This document shows positions 1 to 5,597 of a stretch of 9,753 nucleotides of DNA, piece by piece. The stretch's first letter is position 1; each line of letters starts with the position of its first letter. This stretch comes from Candidatus Elarobacter sp. GTDB taxonomy: Bacteria; Vulcanimicrobiota; Vulcanimicrobiia; Vulcanimicrobiales; Vulcanimicrobiaceae. Position numbers and translations under genes: made by a program. The stretch covers positions 1 to 9,753 of the forward strand of contig JASLGJ010000077.1 in the NCBI GenBank assembly GCA_030150085.1. Reading direction: 5' to 3'. The notes under the pieces were generated by a model. That model was not told the origin of the DNA. It was given only the letters and a program-made list of their open reading frames with translations, and made no database searches.

Positions 1-436
1 CGTCGTTGACGTAGCGGCCCAGGAACGCGGGGTCCATGTCGAGCGCGTCGAGCTTCTCGAACACCATCTGGCGGAACTTGGCCGGGCTCAGGTCGCCCGG
101 GCGGACCGCCATGCGCGCGGTGCGCAGGAAGTTCGCCACCGAGACGCCCGGGATCGCGGCCGGGTACTGGAACGAGAGGAACAGCCCGGCCTTGGAGCGC
201 TTGTCGGGCGGGAGCTCGAGCAGCTCCTCGCCGTCGAGCGTCACCGAGCCGTCGCGCACCTGGTAGCCGGGGTGGCCGGCGAGGGTGAAGGCGAGGGTCG
301 ATTTGCCGCTGCCGTTGGGGCCCATGAGCGCGTGGACGCGCCCCGGCTCGACGGTGAGGTCGATCCCCTTGAGAATTTCGTTGCCTTCGACGGCGACGCG
401 AAGACCGGAAGTGACCAAGCCGCGGGTGGTGGACAT
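1..436 (-). CDS. sufC: SUF Fe-S cluster assembly ATPase SufC (3' part beyond window)
   Basis: ABC-type ATPase of the SUF system. In the family it forms the SufBCD scaffold complex, which builds Fe-S clusters in the cytoplasm. The minus strand reads 145 codons without a stop from an ATG at 436 to the left edge. It begins MSTTRGLVTSGLRVAVEGNE, has a Walker A motif GPNGSGKST at residues 39-47 and a Q-loop FQYP at 89-92. The last visible residues, RYVND, sit where SufC normally leads into its FSGGE signature, so the signature, Walker B and H-loop should lie just outside. Full SufC is about 250 residues, so roughly 100 are missing. It diverges from the sufR-like gene across 82 bp and is probably the first gene of a suf operon continuing leftward. 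No Shine-Dalgarno is visible; the promoter geometry predicts a leaderless mRNA. The SufC assignment rests on the motif and spacing match and on the SufR neighbour. Confidence 0.93.
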   Translation of the reverse strand, partial: MSTTRGLVTSGLRVAVEGNEILKGIDLTVEPGRVHALMGPNGSGKSTLAFTLAGHPGYQVRDGSVTLDGEELLELPPDKRSKAGLFLSFQYPAAIPGVSVANFLRTARMAVRPGDLSPAKFRQMVFEKLDALDMDPAFLGRYVND

Positions 437-444
437 GCCGAACT

Positions 445-473
445 ATCGTAAAGGGGCGGCAGGAGAAAGTCAA
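445..473 (-). promoter_or_regulatory. Predicted sufC promoter, leaderless layout
   Basis: On the minus strand TTGACT (468-473, 5 of 6 to the -35 consensus) and TACGAT (445-450, 4 of 6 to the -10 consensus) are separated by exactly 17 bp. The -10 ends 8 bp before the sufC ATG, so transcription should start at or within a base or two of the start codon. This agrees with the missing Shine-Dalgarno. Seen directly: hexamers and spacing. Inferred: promoter activity. Confidence 0.6.
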
Positions 474-487
474 GGAAAGTCTGGACT
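465..487. promoter_or_regulatory. Candidate SufR operator: 10-bp direct repeat plus inverted repeat between the -35 boxes
   Basis: GAAAGTC occurs at 465-471 and again at 475-481, one helical turn apart. The second copy runs into the inverted repeat AGTC-TG-GACT (478-487). The first copy overlaps the sufC -35 and the inverted repeat overlaps the sufR -35, so one bound regulator could block both promoters. This does not match the CAAC-N6-GTTG site I recall for cyanobacterial SufR, so operator function is inferred only from position. Confidence 0.35.
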
Positions 488-510
488 ATCTGCCGCTTCC
501 GTGCTACGGT
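482..510 (+). promoter_or_regulatory. Predicted sufR promoter, leaderless layout
   Basis: TGGACT (482-487, 4 of 6 to the -35 consensus) and TACGGT (505-510, 3 of 6 to the -10 consensus) have a 17-bp spacer. The -10 ends 8 bp before the sufR ATG, the same geometry as the sufC promoter on the other strand. The hexamers are weaker than those of sufC, as might suit an autoregulated repressor. A small inverted repeat, CTAC-G-GTAG (504-512), overlaps the -10. Confidence 0.45.
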
Positions 511-518
511 AGGCGCAG

Positions 519-1190
519 ATGCACGACCGCTTCTTCGAGTCGACGCGCGGGAAGATCGTGGGCGCGCTGCGCGAGCGGCGCGCCGCCTCGGCGTTCGACC
601 TGGCCCAGGCCTTCGGTCTGTCGCCCAACGCGATCCGCCAGCAGCTCGTGGTGCTCGAGCGCGACGGCCTGGTGGCCGGGCGCAGCGTGCGGCGCGGCAA
701 GACCAAGCCCACGGTCGAGTACTCCCTCACCTCCGAGGCGGACCGCTACTTCCCCCAGCAGTACGACAAGATGCTCAACGCGGTGCTGCGCGAGGTCCGG
801 GCCAGCGGCGGCTCGGCCGCGGTCCAGGCGATCTTCGACCGGATCGGGCAGCGCTCGGCCGAGCGCCTGACCCCCGAATTGGAAGGCAAGCCGACCGAGG
901 AACGGGTGGTCTCGCTGGTCGCCTCGCTCAAGGCCGCGGGCGTCGCGGCGGACTACGAGAAGCGCCCCGACGGCAAGCTCGTCCTGCACGAGCACACGTG
1001 TCCCTACGCGGCGGTGGTGGCCGAGAACCCCGAGTGCTGCTCGGCCATCCACAGCATCCTGGACCGGGTCGCGCCGGGCAAGGCCGCCCACGTCGAGAGC
1101 CTCGCAACCGGCGGCGGCGAATGCCGTTTCGAGATAGAGACCGACCCCAGCCCACCCGAACACCGCAGAGAGACCGTCAGCGCACCATGA
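519..1190 (+). CDS. sufR: SufR-like Fe-S-sensing winged-helix transcriptional regulator
   Basis: A 223-residue DNA-binding regulator. Residues about 8-70 form a helix-turn-helix/winged domain of the ArsR/DeoR type (AFDLAQAFGLSPNAIRQQL is the recognition region, with a Thr-Lys-rich wing at 59-68). The C-terminal half carries four cysteines: C161 in HTCPY, the adjacent pair C173-C174 in NPECCS, and C202 in GECRFEI. SufR repressors bind a [4Fe-4S] cluster through conserved C-terminal cysteines and lose repression of suf when the cluster is lost. The divergent sufC is the expected target, as in cyanobacteria. The ATG at 519 lies 8 bp after the predicted -10, suggesting a leaderless mRNA. The stop overlaps the next gene's start (ATGA), so regulator and scaffold are probably translationally coupled. 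The last dozen residues (PSPPEHRRETVSAP) look like a disordered tail. A related Fe-S regulator of another name cannot be excluded. Confidence 0.85.
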   Translation: MHDRFFESTRGKIVGALRERRAASAFDLAQAFGLSPNAIRQQLVVLERDGLVAGRSVRRGKTKPTVEYSLTSEADRYFPQQYDKMLNAVLREVRASGGSAAVQAIFDRIGQRSAERLTPELEGKPTEERVVSLVASLKAAGVAADYEKRPDGKLVLHEHTCPYAAVVAENPECCSAIHSILDRVAPGKAAHVESLATGGGECRFEIETDPSPPEHRRETVSAP

Positions 1191-1717
1191 ACTTCGCCAA
1201 ATTCCAGCAGCTCGTCGAGCACCGCACCGGCTTTCGCACCATGGAGAGCCCGACCGCGAGCGGCGAGTACTTCAGCGACTCGTGCGGCGACCTGTACACG
1301 TTCTTCCTCAAGGTCGGGCCGGGCGACGTGATCGAGGACATCTCGTACTTCACCACCGGCTGCGGCTTCGGCACGGCGACCTGCTCGCTGCTGGTCGAGC
1401 TGGCCCGCGGCAAGACGATCGACGAGGCGCTGGCGATCACCGACGCCGACATCGAGGCCGCGCTCGACGGCTACCCCGAGAAGAAGAAGGACTATCCCGA
1501 GCGCTCCCGCCTGGCGCTCCAGGCCGCGGTCGAGGACTACCGCCGGGGCCGGGCCGAGGGCCGGATCACCGACGCCATGCTCGAGCAGGCCCGCGGGATC
1601 GCGGCCGCCGCAGCGGCGCTGGCCAACCAGGACGGCACCGGCAAGACCTCGCAGGACGAGGCCGCCGGCCCCAAGGTGATCGAGTCCGGCGGCATGGTCA
1701 CCATCAAGCTCCACTGA
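1187..1717 (+). CDS. NifU/IscU-like Fe-S cluster scaffold protein, altered third cysteine
   Basis: A 176-residue cytoplasmic protein of the NifU N-terminal/IscU fold, proposed to carry nascent Fe-S clusters. SCGD gives C33 and D35, the usual first ligand and neighbouring Asp. FTTGCGFGTATCSLLVELARGKT aligns with the conserved second-cysteine helix, giving C59 plus an unusual extra C66. Where typical members read HCSxLA, this protein reads E105-R106-S-R-L-A, so the third cysteine and the His before it are absent. Residues 120-176 form an Ala-rich helical tail ending in a short beta segment (GGMVTIKLH). I chose the ATG at 1187 because it overlaps the sufR stop by 4 bp and starts a normal family N-terminus; the same frame is open further upstream, but only inside sufR. 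The suf context supports a role in cluster assembly. Whether C66 replaces the lost ligand is conjecture. Confidence 0.82.
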   Translation: MNFAKFQQLVEHRTGFRTMESPTASGEYFSDSCGDLYTFFLKVGPGDVIEDISYFTTGCGFGTATCSLLVELARGKTIDEALAITDADIEAALDGYPEKKKDYPERSRLALQAAVEDYRRGRAEGRITDAMLEQARGIAAAAAALANQDGTGKTSQDEAAGPKVIESGGMVTIKLH

Positions 1718-2109
1718 TGGGTTCGCGTTCCGCGAACCCGTTGCGTTCGGGCTTCGCCCGAGCCGCCTTCGGTCTCGCGATGCTGAGCCTGGCCCCGTTC
1801 GCGCTGGCGGCCGCGTCACCGGCCCCGAGCGCGTCGCCCGCTCCGAGCCCGGCGGTTCCGGCGGCGCGGACGCTGAGCGTGGTCTGCCAGCGCACGCCGC
1901 TGTGGGTCTTCGCGCCCGGCAACGACCGCCCGAGCCGCGCCGCCCAGCCGGAGGTCACGCTCGGCCAGCGCTTCGGCTTGGTCAGCGGCCCGCGCTCGAC
2001 GCTGAGCGGCTTCCAGTTCTACGAGACCGACATCGTGGCGGTCGAGCCCGGCTTGGCCGGCCAGCACTACTGGCTCAGCCAGGCCTGCGCGATTCCCTCG
2101 AAGAGCTGA
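1717..2109 (+). CDS. Small exported protein of unknown function
   Basis: A 130-residue protein I do not recognise. The N-terminus has arginines at 4, 10 and 15 followed by a hydrophobic stretch (AFGLAMLSLAPFALAAA, about 17-33), consistent with a Sec signal peptide. A Pro/Ser/Ala linker (about 34-50) follows, then a roughly 80-residue domain beginning RTLSVVCQRTPLWVFAPG. Its only two cysteines lie near the two ends of that domain (VVCQ and QACAI) and could form a disulfide. The ATG overlaps the scaffold gene's stop by 1 bp (TGATG), arguing for the same operon. Its first 16 codons contain two perfect hairpins, so a later start is possible (TTG at 1741, still with a basic n-region, or ATG at 1780, without one). 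The gene ends inside a 26-bp palindrome shared with convergent yceI. Its link to Fe-S assembly is positional only. Confidence 0.7.
   Translation: MGSRSANPLRSGFARAAFGLAMLSLAPFALAAASPAPSASPAPSPAVPAARTLSVVCQRTPLWVFAPGNDRPSRAAQPEVTLGQRFGLVSGPRSTLSGFQFYETDIVAVEPGLAGQHYWLSQACAIPSKS
1719..1761 (+). repeat. Tandem GC-rich hairpins at the start of the exported-protein gene
   Basis: Two perfect stem-loops stand side by side. GGGTTCGCG (1719-1727) and CGCGAACCC (1731-1739) give a 9-bp stem with loop TTC. TCGGGC (1747-1752) and GCCCGA (1756-1761) give a 6-bp stem with the same loop TTC. They begin 2 bp after the scaffold stop codon and are translated as the n-region of the next protein's signal peptide. 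No T-run follows, so a standard intrinsic terminator is unlikely. A REP-like dispersed element, an mRNA-stability element or a translation-dampening structure would fit. Confidence 0.55.
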
Positions 2110-2122
2110 TCAGCTCTTCGAG
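2097..2122. terminator. 26-bp perfect palindrome spanning two convergent stop codons
   Basis: CTCGAAGAGCTGA (2097-2109) is followed at once by its exact reverse complement (2110-2122). In RNA from either strand it can fold into a 10-bp stem with a UGAUCA loop. It contains both stop codons and is the only structure between the two convergent genes, so a bidirectional terminator or 3'-end stabiliser is the natural reading. Neither side has a U-run, so intrinsic termination is not certain. Confidence 0.6.
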
Positions 2123-2688
2123 ACCGCCTCGACGGTCAGGTTGATCGTCACCTCGTTGCCGACGATCAGCGCGCCGCCGCTCATCTTGCCCCAGTTCAGG
2201 CCCCAGTCGCGCCGGTCGATGGTGGTCGAGGCGCTGTAGCCCAGGTGGGTGCGGCCCCGGCTGTCGGTGACCTTGCCCTCGAGCTTGGCCGCCAGCGTGA
2301 CCGGCTTGGTCACGCCGTGGAACGTGAGGTCGCCCCCGATCGTGAAGGCGGCCGGCGTGCCCTCGACCTTGCGCGAGACGAACGTCATCGTGGGGTACTT
2401 GGCGACGTCGAAGAAGTCGTCCGAGCGCAGGTCCCGGTCGCGATCGGGCTCGCGGGTGTCGACGCCGCGCAGGTCGAGGGAGGCCTCGACCTTGGTCGGC
2501 AGGTCGTTGGCGCCCGTGCTGACGGCGGCGCTCTGGATCGGAATCTGGCCCGAGACCTTGGTCACGGTCAGGTGGCTGACCGTGAAGGTCGCCTGCGAGT
2601 GGGCCGGGTCGGCGGCGTAGTCCGCCGCCCAGGCCGGGGCGGCGAGCGCGGCGGCGAGGGCGGCGCTGAGGAGCGTACGGCGGAGCAT
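2110..2688 (-). CDS. YceI-family periplasmic protein
   Basis: A 192-residue exported protein of the YceI family: an extended lipocalin-like beta-barrel that binds isoprenoid-type lipids in studied members. MLRRTLLSAALAAALAAPAWA is a clear signal peptide, with cleavage predicted after Ala21. Family landmarks follow in order: YAADPAHSQATFTVSHL at the mature N-terminus, a DLRGVDTREPDRDRDLRSDDFFDVAKYPTMTF block, then GDLTFHGVTKPVTL, and GYSASTTIDRRDWGLNW near the C-terminus. The length is normal. The ATG at 2688 was chosen because it starts the signal peptide; the open frame runs much further upstream, but only antisense to the DUF885 gene. It is divergent from that gene across 54 bp, in which I could not identify a convincing promoter. 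A role in stress response or lipid handling is a family-level guess. Confidence 0.92.
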   Translation of the reverse strand: MLRRTLLSAALAAALAAPAWAADYAADPAHSQATFTVSHLTVTKVSGQIPIQSAAVSTGANDLPTKVEASLDLRGVDTREPDRDRDLRSDDFFDVAKYPTMTFVSRKVEGTPAAFTIGGDLTFHGVTKPVTLAAKLEGKVTDSRGRTHLGYSASTTIDRRDWGLNWGKMSGGALIVGNEVTINLTVEAVSKS

Positions 2689-2742
2689 CGCGGGAGCTTG
2701 GCTACCGAGGCGGCGAGCCCCGTTTCGCGAAGCGCCTCCGGG

Positions 2743-4545
2743 ATGCGTTCGTCCCATCGTCTTTTTGCCGTGGTGCTGGCCGCGGCGCTCTTGGGAGCCG
2801 CGCCGGCCCCGCCGGCCGCTCCCAGCGCGGCGGGTGACGCCGACGCCGGGTACGCGGCGCTGGCCAAGGCCTACTTCGACGAGACCTTCCGCTCCAACCC
2901 GGTCTACGCCAGCTACACCGGGGTGCACGCCTACGACGAGCAGCTCGGCTCGTACGCCGCGCGCGACTGGTCGGCGCAGCTCGCCCGCGACCGCCGCTAC
3001 CTCGAGCGGCTGGCCGCGATCGACCCGGCCACGCTCTCGCCCCGCGCCCGGCTCGACGAGGCGATGCTCGCCAACGCGCTGCACGACGACCTGCTGCTCA
3101 ACGGCACGATGGCGTCCTGGCGCCACAAGCCCGACACCTACGTCCAGATCGCGAGCGGCGGGGTGTTCGTGCTGATCTCGCGCGCCTTCGCGCCCGCGAG
3201 CACCCGGCTGCGCGCGGCGACCGCGCGCGAGGAGCAGATCCCGCGCCTGTTCGCGCAGGCCCGGGCGAACCTGAGCGGGGTCGACCGCGACACCGCGCAG
3301 ATCGCCGCCGACGACGCGGCCGGCACGGTCGCGCTGCTCGAGACGACCGTGCCGCAGGCGTTCGCGAAGACCGGCGACCGCGCCGCGCAGGCCCGCTTCA
3401 AGCGCGCCACGGCGCGCGCGGTCGCCGCCGCGAACGGCTTCGCGCGCTACCTCAGGCAGCGCTGGGTCGCGCACCCCGCGGGCAGCTTCGCGATCGGGGC
3501 CGCGAACTACAGCGCCCGGCTGAAGTACGAAGAGGGGCTGGACATGCCGCTCGAGCGCTACCTGGCCGTGGGCGAGAAGGCGCTCGCGCAGACGCGCCGC
3601 GAGCTGGTCGAGACGGCCAAGCGGATCGACGCCCGCGCGAGCACCGCGCAGGTGCTGGAGCGGACCTACCGCCAGCACCCCAGCGCGGCGCGCCTGATCC
3701 CGGCCGCGCAAGCCGATCTGGTCGAACTGCGCGCGTTCGTCCGCGCGCGCCACCTGCTCGATCTCCCGCCCGACGCGAACATCACGGTCACCCCGACGCC
3801 GCCCTTCGAGCGCGCCACCACGCAGGCTTCGCTGGACGCGCCCGGGCCGCTGGAACGGGTCGCGACCAAGGCCTACTACAACGTGACGCCGGTCGACCCG
3901 CACCTTCCGCCCAAGCAGCGCGAGCAGTACCTGGAGTCGTTCAACGACTTCGAGCGCCCGATCGTGTCGGCGCACGAAGTCTACCCCGGCCACTACACCA
4001 ACTTCGCGCTCGACCGCCACCTGCCGCTGACGCTGAGCGAGAAGCTGCTCGGCGCGCCGTCGTTCGTCGAGGGCTGGGCGCACTACGGCGAGCAGCTCAT
4101 CGTCGACGAGGGCTGGGGCGGCGGCGATCCCCGCGTGCGGCTGATGCAACTGCGCGAGGCGATCTGGCGCAACGCGCGCTACGTCGCGGGCGTCAAGCTG
4201 CACACCGCGGGCATGACCGTCGCCCAGGCGACGCACTTCTTCGAGAGCGAGGCCTTCCTCGACCCGGTCAACGCGCGGGCCGAGGCCCGGCGCGGCACGC
4301 AGGACCCGACCTACGGCTACTACACCCTGGGCAAGCTCGCGCTGCTCAAGCTGCGCGACGACTACCGCAGGAAGGTGGGAAGCGCGTTCAGCCTGGCGCG
4401 CTTCCACCGCGACCTGCTGCAGTACGGGGACCCGGCGATTCCCCTGCTGCGGCCGCTGCTGCTGGGCGCGGCCGACGACGGCAAGGTCCTGCCGGACCTC
4501 GAGCCGTCGCCGGCGCCGTCGCCTGCGGCTACGACTGGACGGTGA
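2743..4545 (+). CDS. Exported DUF885-family putative zinc metallopeptidase
   Basis: A 600-residue protein. MRSSHRLFAVVLAAALLGAAPAPPAAPSAA is a signal peptide followed by a Pro/Ala linker, so the enzyme is probably periplasmic or secreted. From residue 35 the sequence is mostly helical, as in DUF885 proteins, which are commonly annotated as peptidases or carboxypeptidases. Putative zinc ligands are visible: HEVYPGH gives H411, E412 and H417, and FVEGWAHYGEQ gives E443 about 26 residues later, the usual gluzincin-like order. YNVTPVDPHLP and the C-terminal DPTYGYYTLGKLALLKLRDDY block are further recognisable conserved regions. A short Pro/Ser/Ala tail ends the protein. The ATG at 2743 is used because it opens the signal peptide; an open frame continues upstream only antisense to yceI. 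The 3' end overlaps the convergent lipoprotein gene by 17 bp. The substrate is unknown. Confidence 0.88.
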   Translation: MRSSHRLFAVVLAAALLGAAPAPPAAPSAAGDADAGYAALAKAYFDETFRSNPVYASYTGVHAYDEQLGSYAARDWSAQLARDRRYLERLAAIDPATLSPRARLDEAMLANALHDDLLLNGTMASWRHKPDTYVQIASGGVFVLISRAFAPASTRLRAATAREEQIPRLFAQARANLSGVDRDTAQIAADDAAGTVALLETTVPQAFAKTGDRAAQARFKRATARAVAAANGFARYLRQRWVAHPAGSFAIGAANYSARLKYEEGLDMPLERYLAVGEKALAQTRRELVETAKRIDARASTAQVLERTYRQHPSAARLIPAAQADLVELRAFVRARHLLDLPPDANITVTPTPPFERATTQASLDAPGPLERVATKAYYNVTPVDPHLPPKQREQYLESFNDFERPIVSAHEVYPGHYTNFALDRHLPLTLSEKLLGAPSFVEGWAHYGEQLIVDEGWGGGDPRVRLMQLREAIWRNARYVAGVKLHTAGMTVAQATHFFESEAFLDPVNARAEARRGTQDPTYGYYTLGKLALLKLRDDYRRKVGSAFSLARFHRDLLQYGDPAIPLLRPLLLGAADDGKVLPDLEPSPAPSPAATTGR

Positions 4546-5515
4546 TCGAGAGGGTCACCGCCGGCGCCGCGGAGGGGCTGAAGGTGATCGCGCAGGTGCC
4601 CTTGCCGACCGGCGTCACGGTCCCGGTCTGGGGCAGCGAGCCGTTGGGGATCGAGAAGGTCGCGATGCCCGTGCACTTGCTCTGGTCGACGGTGATCTGG
4701 CCGACGAAGCCCTGGTAGCTCACCGTCACGTCCTGCGGGGCGGAGTTCGAGGCCGCGAAGGTCAGGCTGCTGGGGGTGAGGATCACCGCCGCGGCCGCGG
4801 TCACCTGAGCCACGGTCACCGGCACGGTGGTCGTGACCTCGCCGTCGACGACGACGATCGCGCAGCCGCCGGCCCCGACCGGGGTGACGGTGAAGGTCTG
4901 GGGCGGCGCGCCGCCGCTGCCGGTCACCGCGGCGATGCCGGTGCAGCTCGTGCCGTTGACCGAGACGGTGCCCGGACCGGTGCCGGCGTTGCCGGTCACG
5001 GTGAAGGTCTGCGCGGCGGCGTTGGTGGCCGCGAAGGACAGCGAGCTGGGGGTCGCGGTCAGCGTCTGCGGGCCGCTGGAGTTCGTCCCGACCAGGATCG
5101 GCAGGGTCGCGACGTTGGTGCCCGAGGTGAAGACCAGGGTGCAGTTGCCGTACGTGCCGGGCAGCGCGCCCGAGACTTGCGTGAGGGCCGGGTTGGGGGT
5201 GACGGTGTAGGTCGCCGGGAGCGTGCCGCCGCCGCCGGTGATCGTCACGATCTGCTGGCCGTTGATGGTGCAGGTCGAGCTGTCGATGACCGGTGCGGTG
5301 ACGCCGCTGGCCGAGGACGAGACGGTGAAGGTCTGGGGCGGCGCGCTGGGCGTCGTGAACTGCAGCCCGCTCGGGCTGACCGCGACCGAACCGGTGGTCG
5401 TTCCGCCGGTGCCTCCGCCGCCGGGCGTGACCGAGCTGCCGCCTCCGCCGCCGCAGCCCGCCAGCGCGAGCGCCGCGACGAGCGAAAGAAAGACCGAACG
5501 AGAGCCTGAGATCAT
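4529..5515 (-). CDS. Lipoprotein with three Cys-paired beta-sandwich repeats
   Basis: A 328-residue predicted lipoprotein. A signal peptide ends in lipobox LAGC with the acylated cysteine at residue 21, then a Gly/Thr/Ser-rich spacer (22-42). Three tandem Ig-like repeats start near residues 44, 152 and 245. Each opens with a (S/T)PSxLxF strand, continues with a PQTFTV- or AQTFTV-like strand, and carries two cysteines: C82/C125, C191/C218 and C281/C308. In repeats 2 and 3 the cysteines are 27 residues apart within a CTGIA...TVTPVGxGxCAI framework; repeat 1 has a longer insert. One disulfide per repeat is the obvious inference. The ATG at 5515 lies 9 bp after a perfect AGGAGG. An ATG 9 bases upstream abuts that AGGAGG, leaving no spacing, so it is rejected. 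A surface-exposed adhesive or structural role is possible. I recognise no named family. Confidence 0.82.
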   Translation of the reverse strand: MISGSRSVFLSLVAALALAGCGGGGGSSVTPGGGGTGGTTTGSVAVSPSGLQFTTPSAPPQTFTVSSSASGVTAPVIDSSTCTINGQQIVTITGGGGTLPATYTVTPNPALTQVSGALPGTYGNCTLVFTSGTNVATLPILVGTNSSGPQTLTATPSSLSFAATNAAAQTFTVTGNAGTGPGTVSVNGTSCTGIAAVTGSGGAPPQTFTVTPVGAGGCAIVVVDGEVTTTVPVTVAQVTAAAAVILTPSSLTFAASNSAPQDVTVSYQGFVGQITVDQSKCTGIATFSIPNGSLPQTGTVTPVGKGTCAITFSPSAAPAVTLSITVQS

Positions 5516-5524
5516 TGCAACCAT

Positions 5525-5530
5525 CCTCCT
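5525..5530 (-). promoter_or_regulatory. Shine-Dalgarno AGGAGG of the lipoprotein gene
   Basis: AGGAGG on the minus strand, 9 bases before the ATG at 5515. It fixes the start: the ATG at 5524 touches the motif with no spacer, and the ATG at 5551 has no comparable site. It suggests strong, independent translation. Confidence 0.75.
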
Positions 5531-5571
5531 GATCGTTCGCAGGCTACCCACGCTTCCTTGCCGCCAACCCC

Positions 5572-5597
5572 GGCCGATGGCCCATCAGGCCTAGGCC
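5572..5597 (-). other. Overlapping palindromes at the hydrolase stop codon
   Basis: GGCCTAGGCC (5588-5597) is a 10-bp palindrome containing the hydrolase TAG. Next to it, GGCC and GATGG (5572-5580) can pair with CCATC and GGCC (5582-5591) with one bulged base. This could form an intercistronic hairpin before the lipoprotein gene. There is no T-run, so termination is doubtful; RNA processing or partial attenuation is equally possible. Confidence 0.3.

Noticed and set aside
1004..1819. 271-codon minus-strand frame across sufR and the scaffold gene
   Set aside because: No motif or plausible start signal, and it lies opposite two well-supported genes joined by an ATGA overlap.
2245..2742. Upstream extension of the DUF885 gene across yceI
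   Set aside because: It is antisense to a clear YceI gene, and a good signal peptide begins at 2743, so the extension is an open-frame artefact of high GC.
2110..4407. Very long minus-strand frame antisense to the DUF885 gene and running into yceI
   Set aside because: Only the last 192 codons look like a protein (signal peptide and YceI motifs). The rest is Arg-rich, motif-free sequence mirroring the GC-rich codon pattern of the gene on the other strand.
5516..5551. Longer lipoprotein start at 5551
   Set aside because: It puts MGSLRTIRRMVA before the signal peptide and lacks a Shine-Dalgarno; AGGAGG at 5525-5530 is placed for the ATG at 5515.
4827..5594. Several plus-strand open frames opposite the lipoprotein
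   Set aside because: They are low-complexity Pro/Val/Arg translations of a repeat-rich gene whose minus-strand frame has a lipobox and perfect Shine-Dalgarno.
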